Notes: generated by a model from the sequence alone, not told the origin. A stretch of DNA of 64,000 nucleotides from Azotimanducus sp965199815 (GCA_965199815.1 CBDATE010000034.1:310001-374000); one strand, 5' to 3'; shown: positions 51,628 through 59,910, numbered from the stretch's first letter. Numbers and translations are program-made.

Positions 51628-52842
51628 ATGCATCATCGGATTGGCACGGGGTTGCCCTGGCTGGCGGCCGTGGTCCTCGTCATCTCGTCATGTACTGCGC
51701 CTCCCGAGGGCGATGTGTCCGCTCGCCAGGCTGCCGAGGTCGGCGTGTTCGAGGACGAGGTCGTCCTTGGTACGCACACGGACCTCTCGGGCGTAGTCGC
51801 CATATGGGGCGTGGGCATCGTGAATGGCATGCGGATGCGCGTTGATGAAGTCAATGCCGCCGGAGGCGTGCATGGGCGCAAGATACGCCTGGTGGTTGAA
51901 GACACCGGGTATCAGGTGCCGAGGGCCATACAGGCCGCGAGCAAGCTGATTCACCGCGACAGGATATTCGCCATGTTGCTGGCCACCGGCACACCCACCA
52001 ACAACGCCGTACTTGAATCCCAGTTGGCCGCCGGTGTGCCCAATCTCTTCCCGGTGACGGGCGCGCGCTCCATGGCCGAGCCATTCCACCGGCTCAAGTT
52101 TACCGCGCGAGGTATCTACTACGATGAAATGCGCGCTGCGGTCAAATACTTCCACGAACGCCAGGGAGCCAATCGTTTTTGTGCTATCTACCACGACTCC
52201 GAGTACGGGCTGGAGATTCTCGAAGCGGTTGAGGATCAGCTTGCCGAACTGGACCTTGAACTCGTCGAGCGCTCGGCGCAACTGCCCACCGAAACGGAGT
52301 TCACGGCGGCGGTGCTCAAGTTGCGGAACGCCGATTGCGAGGTGGTGCTCATGGGGTCGGTGCATCGCGATACCATCCTGATTCTCGAAGCGGCGCGCAA
52401 GATCGGGTGGAAGGATGTTGCCTGGGTGGGCAACAACGCAGCTTTCGCTCAGGTGATTGCCGATCAACCGAGCGGCTCCGGGGAAGGCTATTACTGCTTT
52501 GTGCACATGGCGCGCCTGTATGAAGACTCAATCGAGGATGTGCGTGTGCGCGCCTGGTGGGATGCGTATGTCGCGCGTTTTGGTGACGAGCCCGGGTTGT
52601 CGGCCATGGAGGGATACCGCAACACGGATCTGGTTGTTGAAGCCTTGCGTCTCGCCGGGCCGCAGCTCACGCGTGACGGGTTCATTGCAGCGCTGGAGAG
52701 CTTCGGTGAGTATGAAGACATCTTCGGCTACCGACTGAGCTTTTCCGGGACGGACCACAACGGAGTGCAGAGTTCGGTGCTGACCAGAGTGGAAGACGGC
52801 AGGTTCAGGAAGCTCGAGCACGAGGTGGTGCTCGACTATTAA
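51628..52842 (+). CDS. Liv-type ABC transporter substrate-binding lipoprotein
   Basis: A 404-residue periplasmic-binding protein fold I (Leu/Ile/Val-binding type). The signal peptide ends in a lipobox (VISSC, Cys22), so it is membrane-anchored. Typical blocks are 'EVVLGTHTDLSGVVAIWGVG', 'VNAAGGVHGRKIRLVVEDTG', 'NLFPVTGARSMAEPF' and 'RFCAIYHDSEYGLEILEAVE'. ATG 51628 is preceded by AAGGGAG at good spacing; GTG 51595 is an alternative that would put 11 residues before the signal. Last gene of the liv cluster, 75 bases after the acyl-CoA synthetase. Confidence 0.9.
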   Translation: MHHRIGTGLPWLAAVVLVISSCTAPPEGDVSARQAAEVGVFEDEVVLGTHTDLSGVVAIWGVGIVNGMRMRVDEVNAAGGVHGRKIRLVVEDTGYQVPRAIQAASKLIHRDRIFAMLLATGTPTNNAVLESQLAAGVPNLFPVTGARSMAEPFHRLKFTARGIYYDEMRAAVKYFHERQGANRFCAIYHDSEYGLEILEAVEDQLAELDLELVERSAQLPTETEFTAAVLKLRNADCEVVLMGSVHRDTILILEAARKIGWKDVAWVGNNAAFAQVIADQPSGSGEGYYCFVHMARLYEDSIEDVRVRAWWDAYVARFGDEPGLSAMEGYRNTDLVVEALRLAGPQLTRDGFIAALESFGEYEDIFGYRLSFSGTDHNGVQSSVLTRVEDGRFRKLEHEVVLDY

Positions 52843-52895
52843 TCCCGGATAGCTGGTGAACTCGTCCACTTGTCGGTATCATGCCATCATCTCGG

Positions 52896-52971
52896 GGGTG
52901 TTTAGCTCAGATGGGAGAGCATCGGCCTTACAAGCCGGAGGTCGCAGGTTCGATCCCTGCAACACCCACCA
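52896..52971 (+). tRNA. tRNA-Val(TAC)
   Basis: A 76-nt cloverleaf: acceptor GGGTGTT/AACACCC, D-arm GCTC/GAGC, anticodon stem with loop CTTACAA (anticodon TAC), T-arm GCAGG TTCGATC CCTGC, discriminator A, encoded CCA. Followed 8 bases later by tRNA-Asp, likely one transcript. Confidence 0.97.
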
Positions 52972-52979
52972 CCGAAGTC

Positions 52980-53056
52980 GGAGCGGTAGTTCAGTTGGTT
53001 AGAATACCGGCCTGTCACGCCGGGGGTCGCGGGTTCGAGTCCCGTCCGCTCCGCCA
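52980..53056 (+). tRNA. tRNA-Asp(GTC)
   Basis: A 77-nt cloverleaf: acceptor GGAGCGG/CCGCTCC, anticodon loop CTGTCAC (anticodon GTC), T-arm GCGGG TTCGAGT CCCGT, discriminator G, encoded CCA. Confidence 0.97.
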
Positions 53057-53158
53057 ATGTCTTGTGGGTGCGCGCCCGTCGTTCGGGTCGCTTGCAGCAA
53101 GCAGAACTGCTGAAGCCCCTTGTGTTTCGGTGCTCACGGTGGCAACCAATCGCGTTGA

Positions 53159-54937
53159 ATGACGATGTCAGTGCGTTGGGACAGCGAGCAACTGACGCGC
53201 CAACTCGCGCTTGGTGAAGGCAGCCGCGTGGAGTTCAAGCAGGTGGAATTCTCCGCAGACAAGGTTACCGCCCCCAGGCGCGAGACCATCGCCAACGAAT
53301 TGGCCGCCTTCGGCAATACCGTCGGTGGGACGCTGGTATTCGGCGTGACGGATGCCGGAGAAGTGCAGAAACTGGAGCGTACGGAGCTTGATGCACTGGA
53401 CAAGTTCGTCGTCGAACTATGCTCGGACAGTATTGATCCCAAGCTGCCCATCCTGACGCAGCGCCTGTTGATGCCGGGCGATGCGCCCGTTCTGATCGTG
53501 GAAGTCGAGCAGAGCGCACTGGTGCACAAGAGTCCCGGTGGTTACCGCCACCGGCAAGGCAGCGCCAATCGCGAGTTTTCGCCCGAAGCCCTGAGCCGCC
53601 TGTTCCACAGACGAGGTCGGTCAGGCTTGTTGGGTGGCGACGAGGTGACAATCGCGGGCACCGGTCCAGGGTCGCTGCACAAGGCGCTGTCAAACCGCTT
53701 CCTGAGTTCGCGGGTTACGGAGCCTGAAGACCGGCAATTCGCCAAATTGGGCCTGATTCGGGACGACGATGCGGGAAGCGTGCGAATGACCCTTGTCGGA
53801 GCCTTGCTTGCCACGGAGCGTCCCGACGAATACATCAATGGCGCGGTTATCGAGGCCGTCCTCTATGCTGGTACTGTGCTTGGTGCGGCCGCGCAACTTG
53901 ATGCCGCGACGATTCGCGGTCCGATAGATCGGCAAATCGCGGATGCCGTGGGTTTCGTGCGGCGCAACACCCGGGTCGCGGCGCGCAAGGCCCCCGGACG
54001 GGTGGAGATGCCGCAGTTCAGCCCGCGGGCGGTCTTTGAAGCGGTTGTCAACGCGGTGGTGCATCGGGATTACTCGATGTCGAACGCGAAAATACGCCTG
54101 TTCATCTTCGATGACCGTCTCGAACTCTACTCCCCCGGCGCGCTTCCCAACACGCTCACTCTTGCCGGAATGCACAATCGACAGGCGACCCGAAACGAGA
54201 CCCTGGCTTCTGTTCTGCACATGCTGCCTGTCGGGGACATTCATGGTGCTGGCGACCGGCAGTACTTCCTCGAGCAACGAGGCGAGGGCATCCCCGTTAT
54301 CTGTCAGGAGACTCGCGCGTTGACCGGGCATGACCCGGAGTACGAGCTGCTGGATGGCGCGGAATTGCGGCTGGTCATTCCCGCCGCCAAGCCGTCCGCG
54401 CCGGGTATCAGGGGCGAGGTCGCGGTGACTGCCGGTGGCAAACCGCTCGCCGGTGCCACCCTGTTGGCAATCTATCCCGACAAGACCTGCCAGCAGGCGC
54501 ATACGGACAGCTTTGGTCGCACCGCCTTCGAATTTCATTCGCAACTGCCGATTACACTCTTCTGTGCGGCACCGGGTCATCAGGCCAGCGTGACGCGGGA
54601 CTGGCACCCGCCCGCGTCGCTGTCGTTGCAGTTGGAAACACTTGCCAATGGCGGCTCCGCGGTCTTCACCGAGGGGAAAGGTCACTTGCCGCCACTCAAT
54701 GGGTGTCTGAACCCGATCATGGACAGGCATGACCGCATGTACCTGTACGCGACAAACATCGCCGTCAACCGGGGCGAGCAGCAACCGGTTCACTTCAGGC
54801 TGAATCAATCCGTGCGGCTTACCGATGTCGGCGGCTTCGAGTGGGTCGTGCGCTTCGTGGAGATGGTCGGCGCATCGGTGCTCGTGGAATACGAACTACC
54901 CCCCGGTGCCGAGTCAACGCGCGTGAAGCCGGCCTGA
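53159..54937 (+). CDS. AlbA_2 (Schlafen-like) domain protein with HATPase_c_4 and C-terminal Ig-like region
   Basis: 592 residues. The N-terminal AlbA_2/Schlafen domain (about 18-135) has 'GEGSRVEFKQVEF', 'IANELAAFGNTVGGTLVFGV' and 'YRHRQGSANREFSPEALSRL'. The central GHKL ATPase-like section (about 288-370) has 'PRAVFEAVVNAVVHRDYSM' and 'IFDDRLELYSPGALPNTL'. The last ~180 residues start with a carboxypeptidase-regulatory/Ig-like fold ('GEVAVTAGGKPLAGATLLAI') and end in an unrecognised region. AlbA_2 proteins are annotated as transcriptional regulators or defence factors; the role here is unknown. The gene is immediately downstream of two tRNAs, a common insertion site, and its last 133 bases overlap the convergent CpcT-like gene. 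Confidence 0.82.
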   Translation: MTMSVRWDSEQLTRQLALGEGSRVEFKQVEFSADKVTAPRRETIANELAAFGNTVGGTLVFGVTDAGEVQKLERTELDALDKFVVELCSDSIDPKLPILTQRLLMPGDAPVLIVEVEQSALVHKSPGGYRHRQGSANREFSPEALSRLFHRRGRSGLLGGDEVTIAGTGPGSLHKALSNRFLSSRVTEPEDRQFAKLGLIRDDDAGSVRMTLVGALLATERPDEYINGAVIEAVLYAGTVLGAAAQLDAATIRGPIDRQIADAVGFVRRNTRVAARKAPGRVEMPQFSPRAVFEAVVNAVVHRDYSMSNAKIRLFIFDDRLELYSPGALPNTLTLAGMHNRQATRNETLASVLHMLPVGDIHGAGDRQYFLEQRGEGIPVICQETRALTGHDPEYELLDGAELRLVIPAAKPSAPGIRGEVAVTAGGKPLAGATLLAIYPDKTCQQAHTDSFGRTAFEFHSQLPITLFCAAPGHQASVTRDWHPPASLSLQLETLANGGSAVFTEGKGHLPPLNGCLNPIMDRHDRMYLYATNIAVNRGEQQPVHFRLNQSVRLTDVGGFEWVVRFVEMVGASVLVEYELPPGAESTRVKPA

Positions 54938-55812
54938 ATCCAGCGCAGGTTGATGCCAACGCGGCCCGCGCCCGGACTCGCCCAGGAATACGCGAGCGTC
55001 TCTCCGCTGGCCTCGTCAATAATGCCGAGCTTGAGCACTGCCACCCGGGTTTCCTGATAGGTGAGTTGCGCGAGTTCCACGGCGTATCCCGTTGGCTCGC
55101 CTTCATCAAGCACCGGCACGACAGTGCTCTGATCGTGCACCTGCAATCCGGGGAGAAAGATCACCGCGTCCGCATCGGCCTGTGGGTCAATATGCTGACG
55201 TTTGAGAACAATCCAGCCGCGATAGTCGCGAACCCGGCGGGCAATCAGCGGCATCTGCTGATCATCCCACTCGGCGCGAAGTCCCTCGCGCGTGATCTGC
55301 CATCGATCTGGCAGGGGCAGAGGACAGGCCACACCGCTCACCTCCGCGGCATACCCCGTCTCCCGTGTGTGCCAGCCATAGGTGCACAAGACGCTGCCCG
55401 AACTGGCTTCACGCACCACACTGGCGAGGTCGGCTGCTGAATCCCCGACATCCCCGACAGCAAGAACATCCAGCGTCCAACGCTGTGTCGGCAGCTGTCG
55501 TCCCTTGCCAGAGGCATAGCGTCCCTGACCTTCCTCGAACCACCAGACAAAGGTATCATCGTCCGCAGGCATCAATCCGATGTGCCAGCGCTGCGATTCA
55601 GGTTGTTCGTCCTCGCGCTGTTGCCACACCTGCTCGTGGTTGTTGTACTCGCCCGCAAGCAGTGCGCGCAAGTCCCGCTCCTGTTCGCCCGCCGGAGCAC
55701 TCGTGGCGACCATCGGTGCCAGCAGCAGACAGCCCAGCCACAGGGCATGTGCACAGGCCGGGGCAGGCAGCCAGACACCCGGCGCACACCTTGCCCCGCC
55801 GACCCGCCTCAT
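54805..55812 (-). CDS. secreted CpcT/CpeT-like protein
   Basis: 335 residues with a long N-terminal signal sequence (hydrophobic 'ALWLGCLLLAPMVATSA'). The next ~150 resemble the CpcT/CpeT family: 'LRALLAGEYNNHEQVWQQ', 'HIGLMPADDDTFVWWFEEGQ', then paired Cys-containing strands ('SVLCTYGWHTRETGYAAEVS', 'VACPLPLPDRWQ'). The C-terminal half is a separate beta-rich region with no family I recognise. The last ~35 codons (Ser/Thr-rich) are antisense to the AlbA_2 gene and may be a tail gained when that gene arrived. Start ATG 55812 overlaps the upstream deacetylase stop (ATGA). No bilin pathway is present, so a chromophore role is unlikely; family call moderate. Confidence 0.5.
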   Translation of the reverse strand: MRRVGGARCAPGVWLPAPACAHALWLGCLLLAPMVATSAPAGEQERDLRALLAGEYNNHEQVWQQREDEQPESQRWHIGLMPADDDTFVWWFEEGQGRYASGKGRQLPTQRWTLDVLAVGDVGDSAADLASVVREASSGSVLCTYGWHTRETGYAAEVSGVACPLPLPDRWQITREGLRAEWDDQQMPLIARRVRDYRGWIVLKRQHIDPQADADAVIFLPGLQVHDQSTVVPVLDEGEPTGYAVELAQLTYQETRVAVLKLGIIDEASGETLAYSWASPGAGRVGINLRWIQAGFTRVDSAPGGSSYSTSTDAPTISTKRTTHSKPPTSVSRTD

Positions 55813-56756
55813 GATTCACCCTCGCGCCTGGATGCGGCGGCTTTCCATGCCTGAACAATCTCGTACGCCGAAGCATTCCAGATGCCCGCGGCCTGTGCAA
55901 GGTGCTCGAGCATCGATTCGAATGCGGCGATGCGATGCGCCTGTCCCATCATCCAGGGATGCACATTCAACGCCAGCAACCGACCGCCACCCGACTCATC
56001 CGCCTCTTGCAGCAGGAAATCGCAGGCATCCTTGATCTGCTGCGCGTACTCCCATTCGGAGTGCAGGTTGTTGCCGATAATGAATTGATCGTCGAGTTCA
56101 AGCGACAGCGGCAAGGCGACGAGCGTACCGGAAGTGGTGTGAAAATCATAGGGAAGATCATCGTTCATCCAGTCTCCCATGTAGGCAACCCCCTGTGCGG
56201 CAAGCAGGTCGGGCGTATTGGCGCTTTGCGACCTGCCCGGACTCAGCCATCCGGCTACCGGCTGGCCGGTGAATTGTCTGAGGCGCGTCAGTGCGCGCAC
56301 AATCAGCTCCGTCTCTTCGTTCGCCTCGAGCCCACCATGGTGCAGACTGTCCATGTGCCATGAATGACACAGGATCTCGAGGTCGCGTTCACAGAGCCGC
56401 TCCAGCAAGCGCGGATAGATATCCGCGATGGCCGCGCTCACCGAGCAGGTGGGGGATAACCCGGCCGCTTCAAGCGCAGCGAGACATCGCACGATGCCCA
56501 CGCGGTTGCCGTAATCGCGCAGCGTGTAGTGCCTGAGGTCGGGGTAGGGCGTGGACATGCCGCCCGGGGGCGGGAAGGGCTTCCCGCGCTGATTCAATGG
56601 AAAAAACTGCACATTGAGATTGATCCACAGGGCAAGTCGCGCGCCCTCCGGCCAAGAGACGGGAGCGCGGGTGGCAAGCATGGACCATTCGTAGCGTGCA
56701 TGGTCCATGCCGTAGTGACGCCTGGCGTACTCCAGACAGGATGCGTCAAGGCTCAC
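55809..56756 (-). CDS. polysaccharide-deacetylase-fold hydrolase (PuuE-like) 1
   Basis: A 315-residue protein of the NodB/polysaccharide-deacetylase superfamily, closest in style to the allantoinase/PuuE branch: 'GARLALWINLNVQFFPLNQR', 'RDYGNRVGIVRCLAALEAAG', 'CERDLEILCHSWHMDSLHHG', 'RQFTGQPVAGWLSPGRSQSA' and a late 'LLALNVHPWMMGQAHRI'. GTG 56756 overlaps the upstream gene's stop by 4 bases (GTGA), which fixes the start. Likely a C-N hydrolase acting on an acylated or cyclic amide; substrate unknown. Middle gene of a three-gene coupled operon. Confidence 0.85.
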   Translation of the reverse strand: MSLDASCLEYARRHYGMDHARYEWSMLATRAPVSWPEGARLALWINLNVQFFPLNQRGKPFPPPGGMSTPYPDLRHYTLRDYGNRVGIVRCLAALEAAGLSPTCSVSAAIADIYPRLLERLCERDLEILCHSWHMDSLHHGGLEANEETELIVRALTRLRQFTGQPVAGWLSPGRSQSANTPDLLAAQGVAYMGDWMNDDLPYDFHTTSGTLVALPLSLELDDQFIIGNNLHSEWEYAQQIKDACDFLLQEADESGGGRLLALNVHPWMMGQAHRIAAFESMLEHLAQAAGIWNASAYEIVQAWKAAASRREGES

Positions 56757-57688
56757 GGGCGCGGCACCTTCGGGGTTTGGGGTGGGTAGCGCCGCTCGCG
56801 CGCCTGGTCGCGCTGGTAATACTGCGCGAGGTAATACTCGGCGATTTCCCGCCCGGTGGTCACCCAGACACCCTTGTGCGAGGTGATATAGGCAAGCGCC
56901 GTCTCGAATGCCTCGAGGCGGTGTGGATGACCCACCTGATAGGCATGCAGCGGCACACACATCACCCTGCCGGAGGTCTCACCTTCGAGATACAGACGGT
57001 CAAACGCCGCCTTGATCATCTCGCCATAGCGATTCGGCTCGATGCGATTGACGACATAGGCAATGGTGTCATTGAGTTCGAGCGAATAGGGGATGGACAC
57101 GAAGGGCTGACCGCTGCGCACCCGCACCGGTGTCGGCTGGTCATCATGGAAGAGATCGCAGGTGTACATGCCGCCTGCCTCGGAAAAGAGGTCCAGCGTG
57201 TGCTCGGAGTGCGTGAGCGCAGGAGCCAGGTAGCCGGCGCAATCCTGACCGGTATGCCGCTTGATGCTGTGCATCGAGTCTTCGATCATGGCGCGTTCCT
57301 GCGCCTCGCTCATGCCATAGACATAGCGTGTGTTGTATATGCCGTGACTGAAGAACTCCCAGTTACGCTCGGCGCACAGCCCGATGATCTCCGGGTGATG
57401 ATCGCACAGTGCAGTTGACAGGCTGATCGAGCCTCGAATGCCGTAGCGGTCGAGCAGGCGCATGAGGCGCATGTGGCCGACTCGGTTGCCATAGTCGCGT
57501 GTGGCGTAGCCTTGAACATCCGGTATTGGTCGCGGCCAAGCCGCGCGCTGCGGATTGCGTGGCGGGTCGAGCTCGTAGAACTCTATGTTGGGGGCCACCC
57601 AAAACGCGAGCCGCGCACCACCCGGCCAACGAATCGGCTCACGCTCATCAAGGAGCGAGAAATCGTAGCGGTCAAGCGATTCACGCAT
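56753..57688 (-). CDS. polysaccharide-deacetylase-fold hydrolase (PuuE-like) 2
   Basis: A 311-residue paralogue of the next gene: 'GGARLAFWVAPNIEFYELDP', 'RDYGNRVGHMRLMRLLDRYG', 'CAERNWEFFSHGIYNTRYV', 'KRHTGQDCAGYLAPALTHSE', 'VMCVPLHAYQVGHPHRLEAF'. First gene of the minus-strand operon; upstream lies truncated element G. The shared 'RDYGNRVG' block and equal length indicate an ancient duplication. These enzymes may act on the same substrate as the adjacent deacetylase; no purine-catabolism genes are nearby to support an allantoinase role. Confidence 0.85.
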   Translation of the reverse strand: MRESLDRYDFSLLDEREPIRWPGGARLAFWVAPNIEFYELDPPRNPQRAAWPRPIPDVQGYATRDYGNRVGHMRLMRLLDRYGIRGSISLSTALCDHHPEIIGLCAERNWEFFSHGIYNTRYVYGMSEAQERAMIEDSMHSIKRHTGQDCAGYLAPALTHSEHTLDLFSEAGGMYTCDLFHDDQPTPVRVRSGQPFVSIPYSLELNDTIAYVVNRIEPNRYGEMIKAAFDRLYLEGETSGRVMCVPLHAYQVGHPHRLEAFETALAYITSHKGVWVTTGREIAEYYLAQYYQRDQARERRYPPQTPKVPRP

Positions 57689-57779
57689 GGCGGCAGGCTC
57701 TGGTTGTGTCAGGGATGCGTCCCGATCCGTGCAGGCACGAATGCCTATCAGACACCACGCCAGCCGCTGATGTCAACAC

Positions 57780-57830
57780 GGGAAACTCTGAATAACAGAG
57801 TTTCCCGTGCGGCACACGGATGACCCGCCA
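57780..57830 (+). repeat. multi-hairpin interspersed element, truncated copy G
   Basis: Contains a complete hairpin 1 (GGGAAACTCTG/CAGAGTTTCCC) and the left part of hairpin 2 (GTGCGGCACACGGATG), then breaks off at 'acccgcc'. It lies between the deacetylase operon start and tRNA-Cys. Confidence 0.85.
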
Positions 57831-57852
57831 AAGCGCATTCTGTGCGTTTAGG

Positions 57853-57858
57853 TACAAT
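57853..57858 (+). promoter_or_regulatory. candidate -10 box of tRNA-Cys
   Basis: TACAAT 11 bases before the tRNA. The same hexamer in the same context (GGTACAAT) precedes tRNA-Asn at 16131-16136. Confidence 0.5.
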
Positions 57859-57869
57859 ACAGCCCGATC

Positions 57870-57943
57870 GGCTGGGTAGCAAAGTGGTTATGCAGCGGAC
57901 TGCAACTCCGTTTACGCCGGTTCGAATCCGACCCCAGCCTCCA
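57870..57943 (+). tRNA. tRNA-Cys(GCA)
   Basis: A 74-nt cloverleaf: acceptor GGCTGGG/CCCAGCC, anticodon stem CGGA/TCCG with loop carrying GCA, T-arm GCCGG TTCGAAT CCGAC, U73 discriminator as in other tRNA-Cys, encoded CCA (57941-57943). Confidence 0.97.
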
Positions 57944-58017
57944 AAAATGCAACAATTCAGCTATCCACCGGCGGCCCGGCAAGGCTTGCACAGGGGCAAG
58001 CGCACGAGTATCAACCC

Positions 58018-58911
58018 ATGACCTACGAGCAGATTCTCTATGAAGCGAAGGCTGGAGTGGCGACCATTACGCTCAATCGGCCGCATAAGCTGAATGCCTT
58101 TACCGGTCGCATGAATGCTGAAATCATCCATGCACTGGAGACTGCGAACGCTGATGATGCAGTGCGTGCGGTGGTTTTCACTGGTGCCGGTCGAGCTTTT
58201 TGCGCCGGTGCCGACTTGTCTTCCGGTGGCGGTGCCTTCGATTACTCCCGCAAGAAGGCAGACCCCGCACAACACCGGGACGGGGGCGGACTGCTGACGC
58301 TTGCTATCTTCAATTGCCTCAAGCCGGTGATTTCTGCGTGTAATGGCGCGGCGGTCGGCGTTGGTGCCACCATGCAATGCGCCATGGACATACGCCTTGC
58401 TTCGCAGACGGCTCGCTACGGATTCGTATTCGCGCGCCGGGGCATTGTGCCGGAAGCGGCTTCAAGCTGGTTTTTGCCACGCATCGTAGGTATCTCCAGA
58501 GCGCTCGAGTGGTGCTATTCGGGGCGGATTTTCGCTGCCGAGGAGGCGCTGGCATCCGGATTGGTGCGCTCTGTACACCCGCCGGACGAGCTTCTCGATG
58601 CTGCACGAGCGATTGCCGAGGAGATTGCCACCAACACCTCCGCCATTTCGATTACGCTGACTCGCCACATGATGTGGCGACTCTCCGCTGCCGAACATCC
58701 CATGCAAGCGCACAGGATCGACTCTCAGGGGGTTTCCCATACGGGCGCTTCAGCGGATGCGAAGGAGGGAATAGACGCGTTTTTGGAGAAGCGAGCAGCG
58801 CTCTTTCCGGGCCGTGTGAGTGAGGATCTGCCGAGCTTTTTCCCTTGGTGGAAGGAGCCCGGTTTTGACGAGGACTCGTGTGACCGAGAACCGCATCCAG
58901 ACCCTCTGTAA
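58018..58911 (+). CDS. enoyl-CoA hydratase/isomerase (crotonase) family protein
   Basis: A 297-residue crotonase-fold enzyme acting on acyl-CoA thioesters. Blocks: 'GVATITLNRPHKLNAFTGRM', 'FTGAGRAFCAGADLS' (oxyanion hole), 'PVISACNGAAVGVGATMQCA', 'FARRGIVPEAASSWFLPRIV', 'SGRIFAAEEALASGLVRSVH'. The second block has Glu in 'GIVPEAASSW', consistent with hydratase or isomerase chemistry, but subfamily cannot be fixed. ATG 58018 gives MTYEQILYEAK. Element H begins 19 bases after the stop codon. Confidence 0.92.
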   Translation: MTYEQILYEAKAGVATITLNRPHKLNAFTGRMNAEIIHALETANADDAVRAVVFTGAGRAFCAGADLSSGGGAFDYSRKKADPAQHRDGGGLLTLAIFNCLKPVISACNGAAVGVGATMQCAMDIRLASQTARYGFVFARRGIVPEAASSWFLPRIVGISRALEWCYSGRIFAAEEALASGLVRSVHPPDELLDAARAIAEEIATNTSAISITLTRHMMWRLSAAEHPMQAHRIDSQGVSHTGASADAKEGIDAFLEKRAALFPGRVSEDLPSFFPWWKEPGFDEDSCDREPHPDPL

Positions 58912-58930
58912 CTTCAGGAGCGTTGCACCA

Positions 58931-59593
58931 GGGAAACTCTGAATAACAGAGTTTCCCGTGCGGCACACGGATGTGCCGCCAGATTCAGTGCCGTAAGGCA
59001 TTGAATCTGCGAGCAAATCAGGACATTTTTGCAGGACAGCAAAAATGCACGGCGCAGCCGCCCGCAGGGGCGGGCACATGGAGGTGCCCGCTGACATTTT
59101 TGCAGGACAGCAAAAATGCACGGCGGAGCCGCCCGCAGCCGCCCGAAGGGGCGGGCACATGGAGGTGCCCGCTGACATTTTTGCAGGACAGCAAAAATGC
59201 ACGGCGGAGCCGCCCGCAGGGGCGGGCACATGGAGGTGCCCGCTGACATTTTTGCAGGACAGCAAAAATGCACGGCGGAGCCGCCCGCAGGGGCGGGCAC
59301 ATGGAGGTGCCCGCTGACATTTTTGCAGGACAGCAAAAATGCACGGCGCAGCCGCCCGAAGGACAGGGGCGGGCACACGGATGTGCCCGCTGACATTTTT
59401 GCAGGACAGCAAAAATGCACGGCGAGCCGCCCGCAGGGGCGGGCACAAGGAAGTGCCCGCTGACATTTTTGCAGGACAGCAAAAATGCACGGCACAGCCG
59501 CCCGAAGGGGCGGGCACATGGATGTGCCCGCTGTAGCGCACTTCTGATTTGCGAGTATGATCAAGTCCACGGATGGACTTGATCAGAACATAC
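58931..59593 (+). repeat. multi-hairpin interspersed element, giant copy H (seven nested units)
   Basis: Standard ends (GGGAAACTCTG at 58931, AGAACATAC at 59593) and hairpins 1, 2, 3 and 5. The loop of hairpin 4 holds seven tandem units starting at 59022, 59093, 59174, 59245, 59316, 59392 and 59462 (70-81 bp each). Each unit has the CATTTTTGC/GCAAAAATG hairpin, a GCCGCCC/GGGGCGGGC arm pair and a GGGCAC/GTGCCC hairpin whose loop varies. It creates long open frames on both strands that I do not accept as genes. Confidence 0.93.
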
Positions 59594-59876
59594 CTAGTCC
59601 AAACAGATGTGAGACTACCGGAGCCTGGGTAAGGATTGATTGATTTCTTTCAGGGAGTGCCCTGAAAACTGGCAGTTGTACGCCGGTCATTCATGGCCGG
59701 AAGTTGGCTTCCGGCCATGACCAGCCTCTGCGCTGCGGGGGGCGGCGTGTCATCCGCAGGAGCGAAGCGCAGCTGGAAGTAACGCTACCACGGGATGGTG
59801 GAGTCCGCGCACTCTCCGCAAGGGGCCGTATGTCGCGTTTGCCTCTCGGTCTCATATCCGGTGAACGGGCACCCCG
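59594..59876. other. gene-free spacer with two hairpins before the coiled-coil gene array
   Basis: No gene seen. It contains a 5-bp hairpin CAGGG/CCCTG (59651-59664) and a perfect 13-bp palindrome with loop TTGG (arms 59691-59703 and 59708-59720). From about 59741 it carries the upstream block (ggcggcgtgtc...) that recurs before each coiled-coil gene copy. Confidence 0.7.
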
Positions 59877-59903
59877 TTGATGCACTGCGAAAAGTAGTAC
59901 AAT
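59877..59903 (+). promoter_or_regulatory. leaderless-type promoter, array copy 1
   Basis: TTGATG (59877-59882), 15-base spacer, TACAAT (59898-59903); ATG follows after only 7 bases, so the expected transcription start coincides with the start codon and there is no room for a ribosome-binding site. Confidence 0.5.
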
Positions 59904-59910
59904 CCAGCCC

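Noticed and set aside
59022..59530. CRISPR-like array (seven regularly spaced repeats)
   Set aside because: The units are contiguous with no unique spacers, contain internal hairpins across the whole unit, and no cas gene is present. It is an expanded loop of the interspersed element.
58750..59570. Open frames of up to 263 residues on the minus strand and several on the plus strand across element H
   Set aside because: They translate the same 71-bp repeat in different frames (e.g. CCPAKMSAGTS), have no start signals, and continue out of the crotonase antisense strand.
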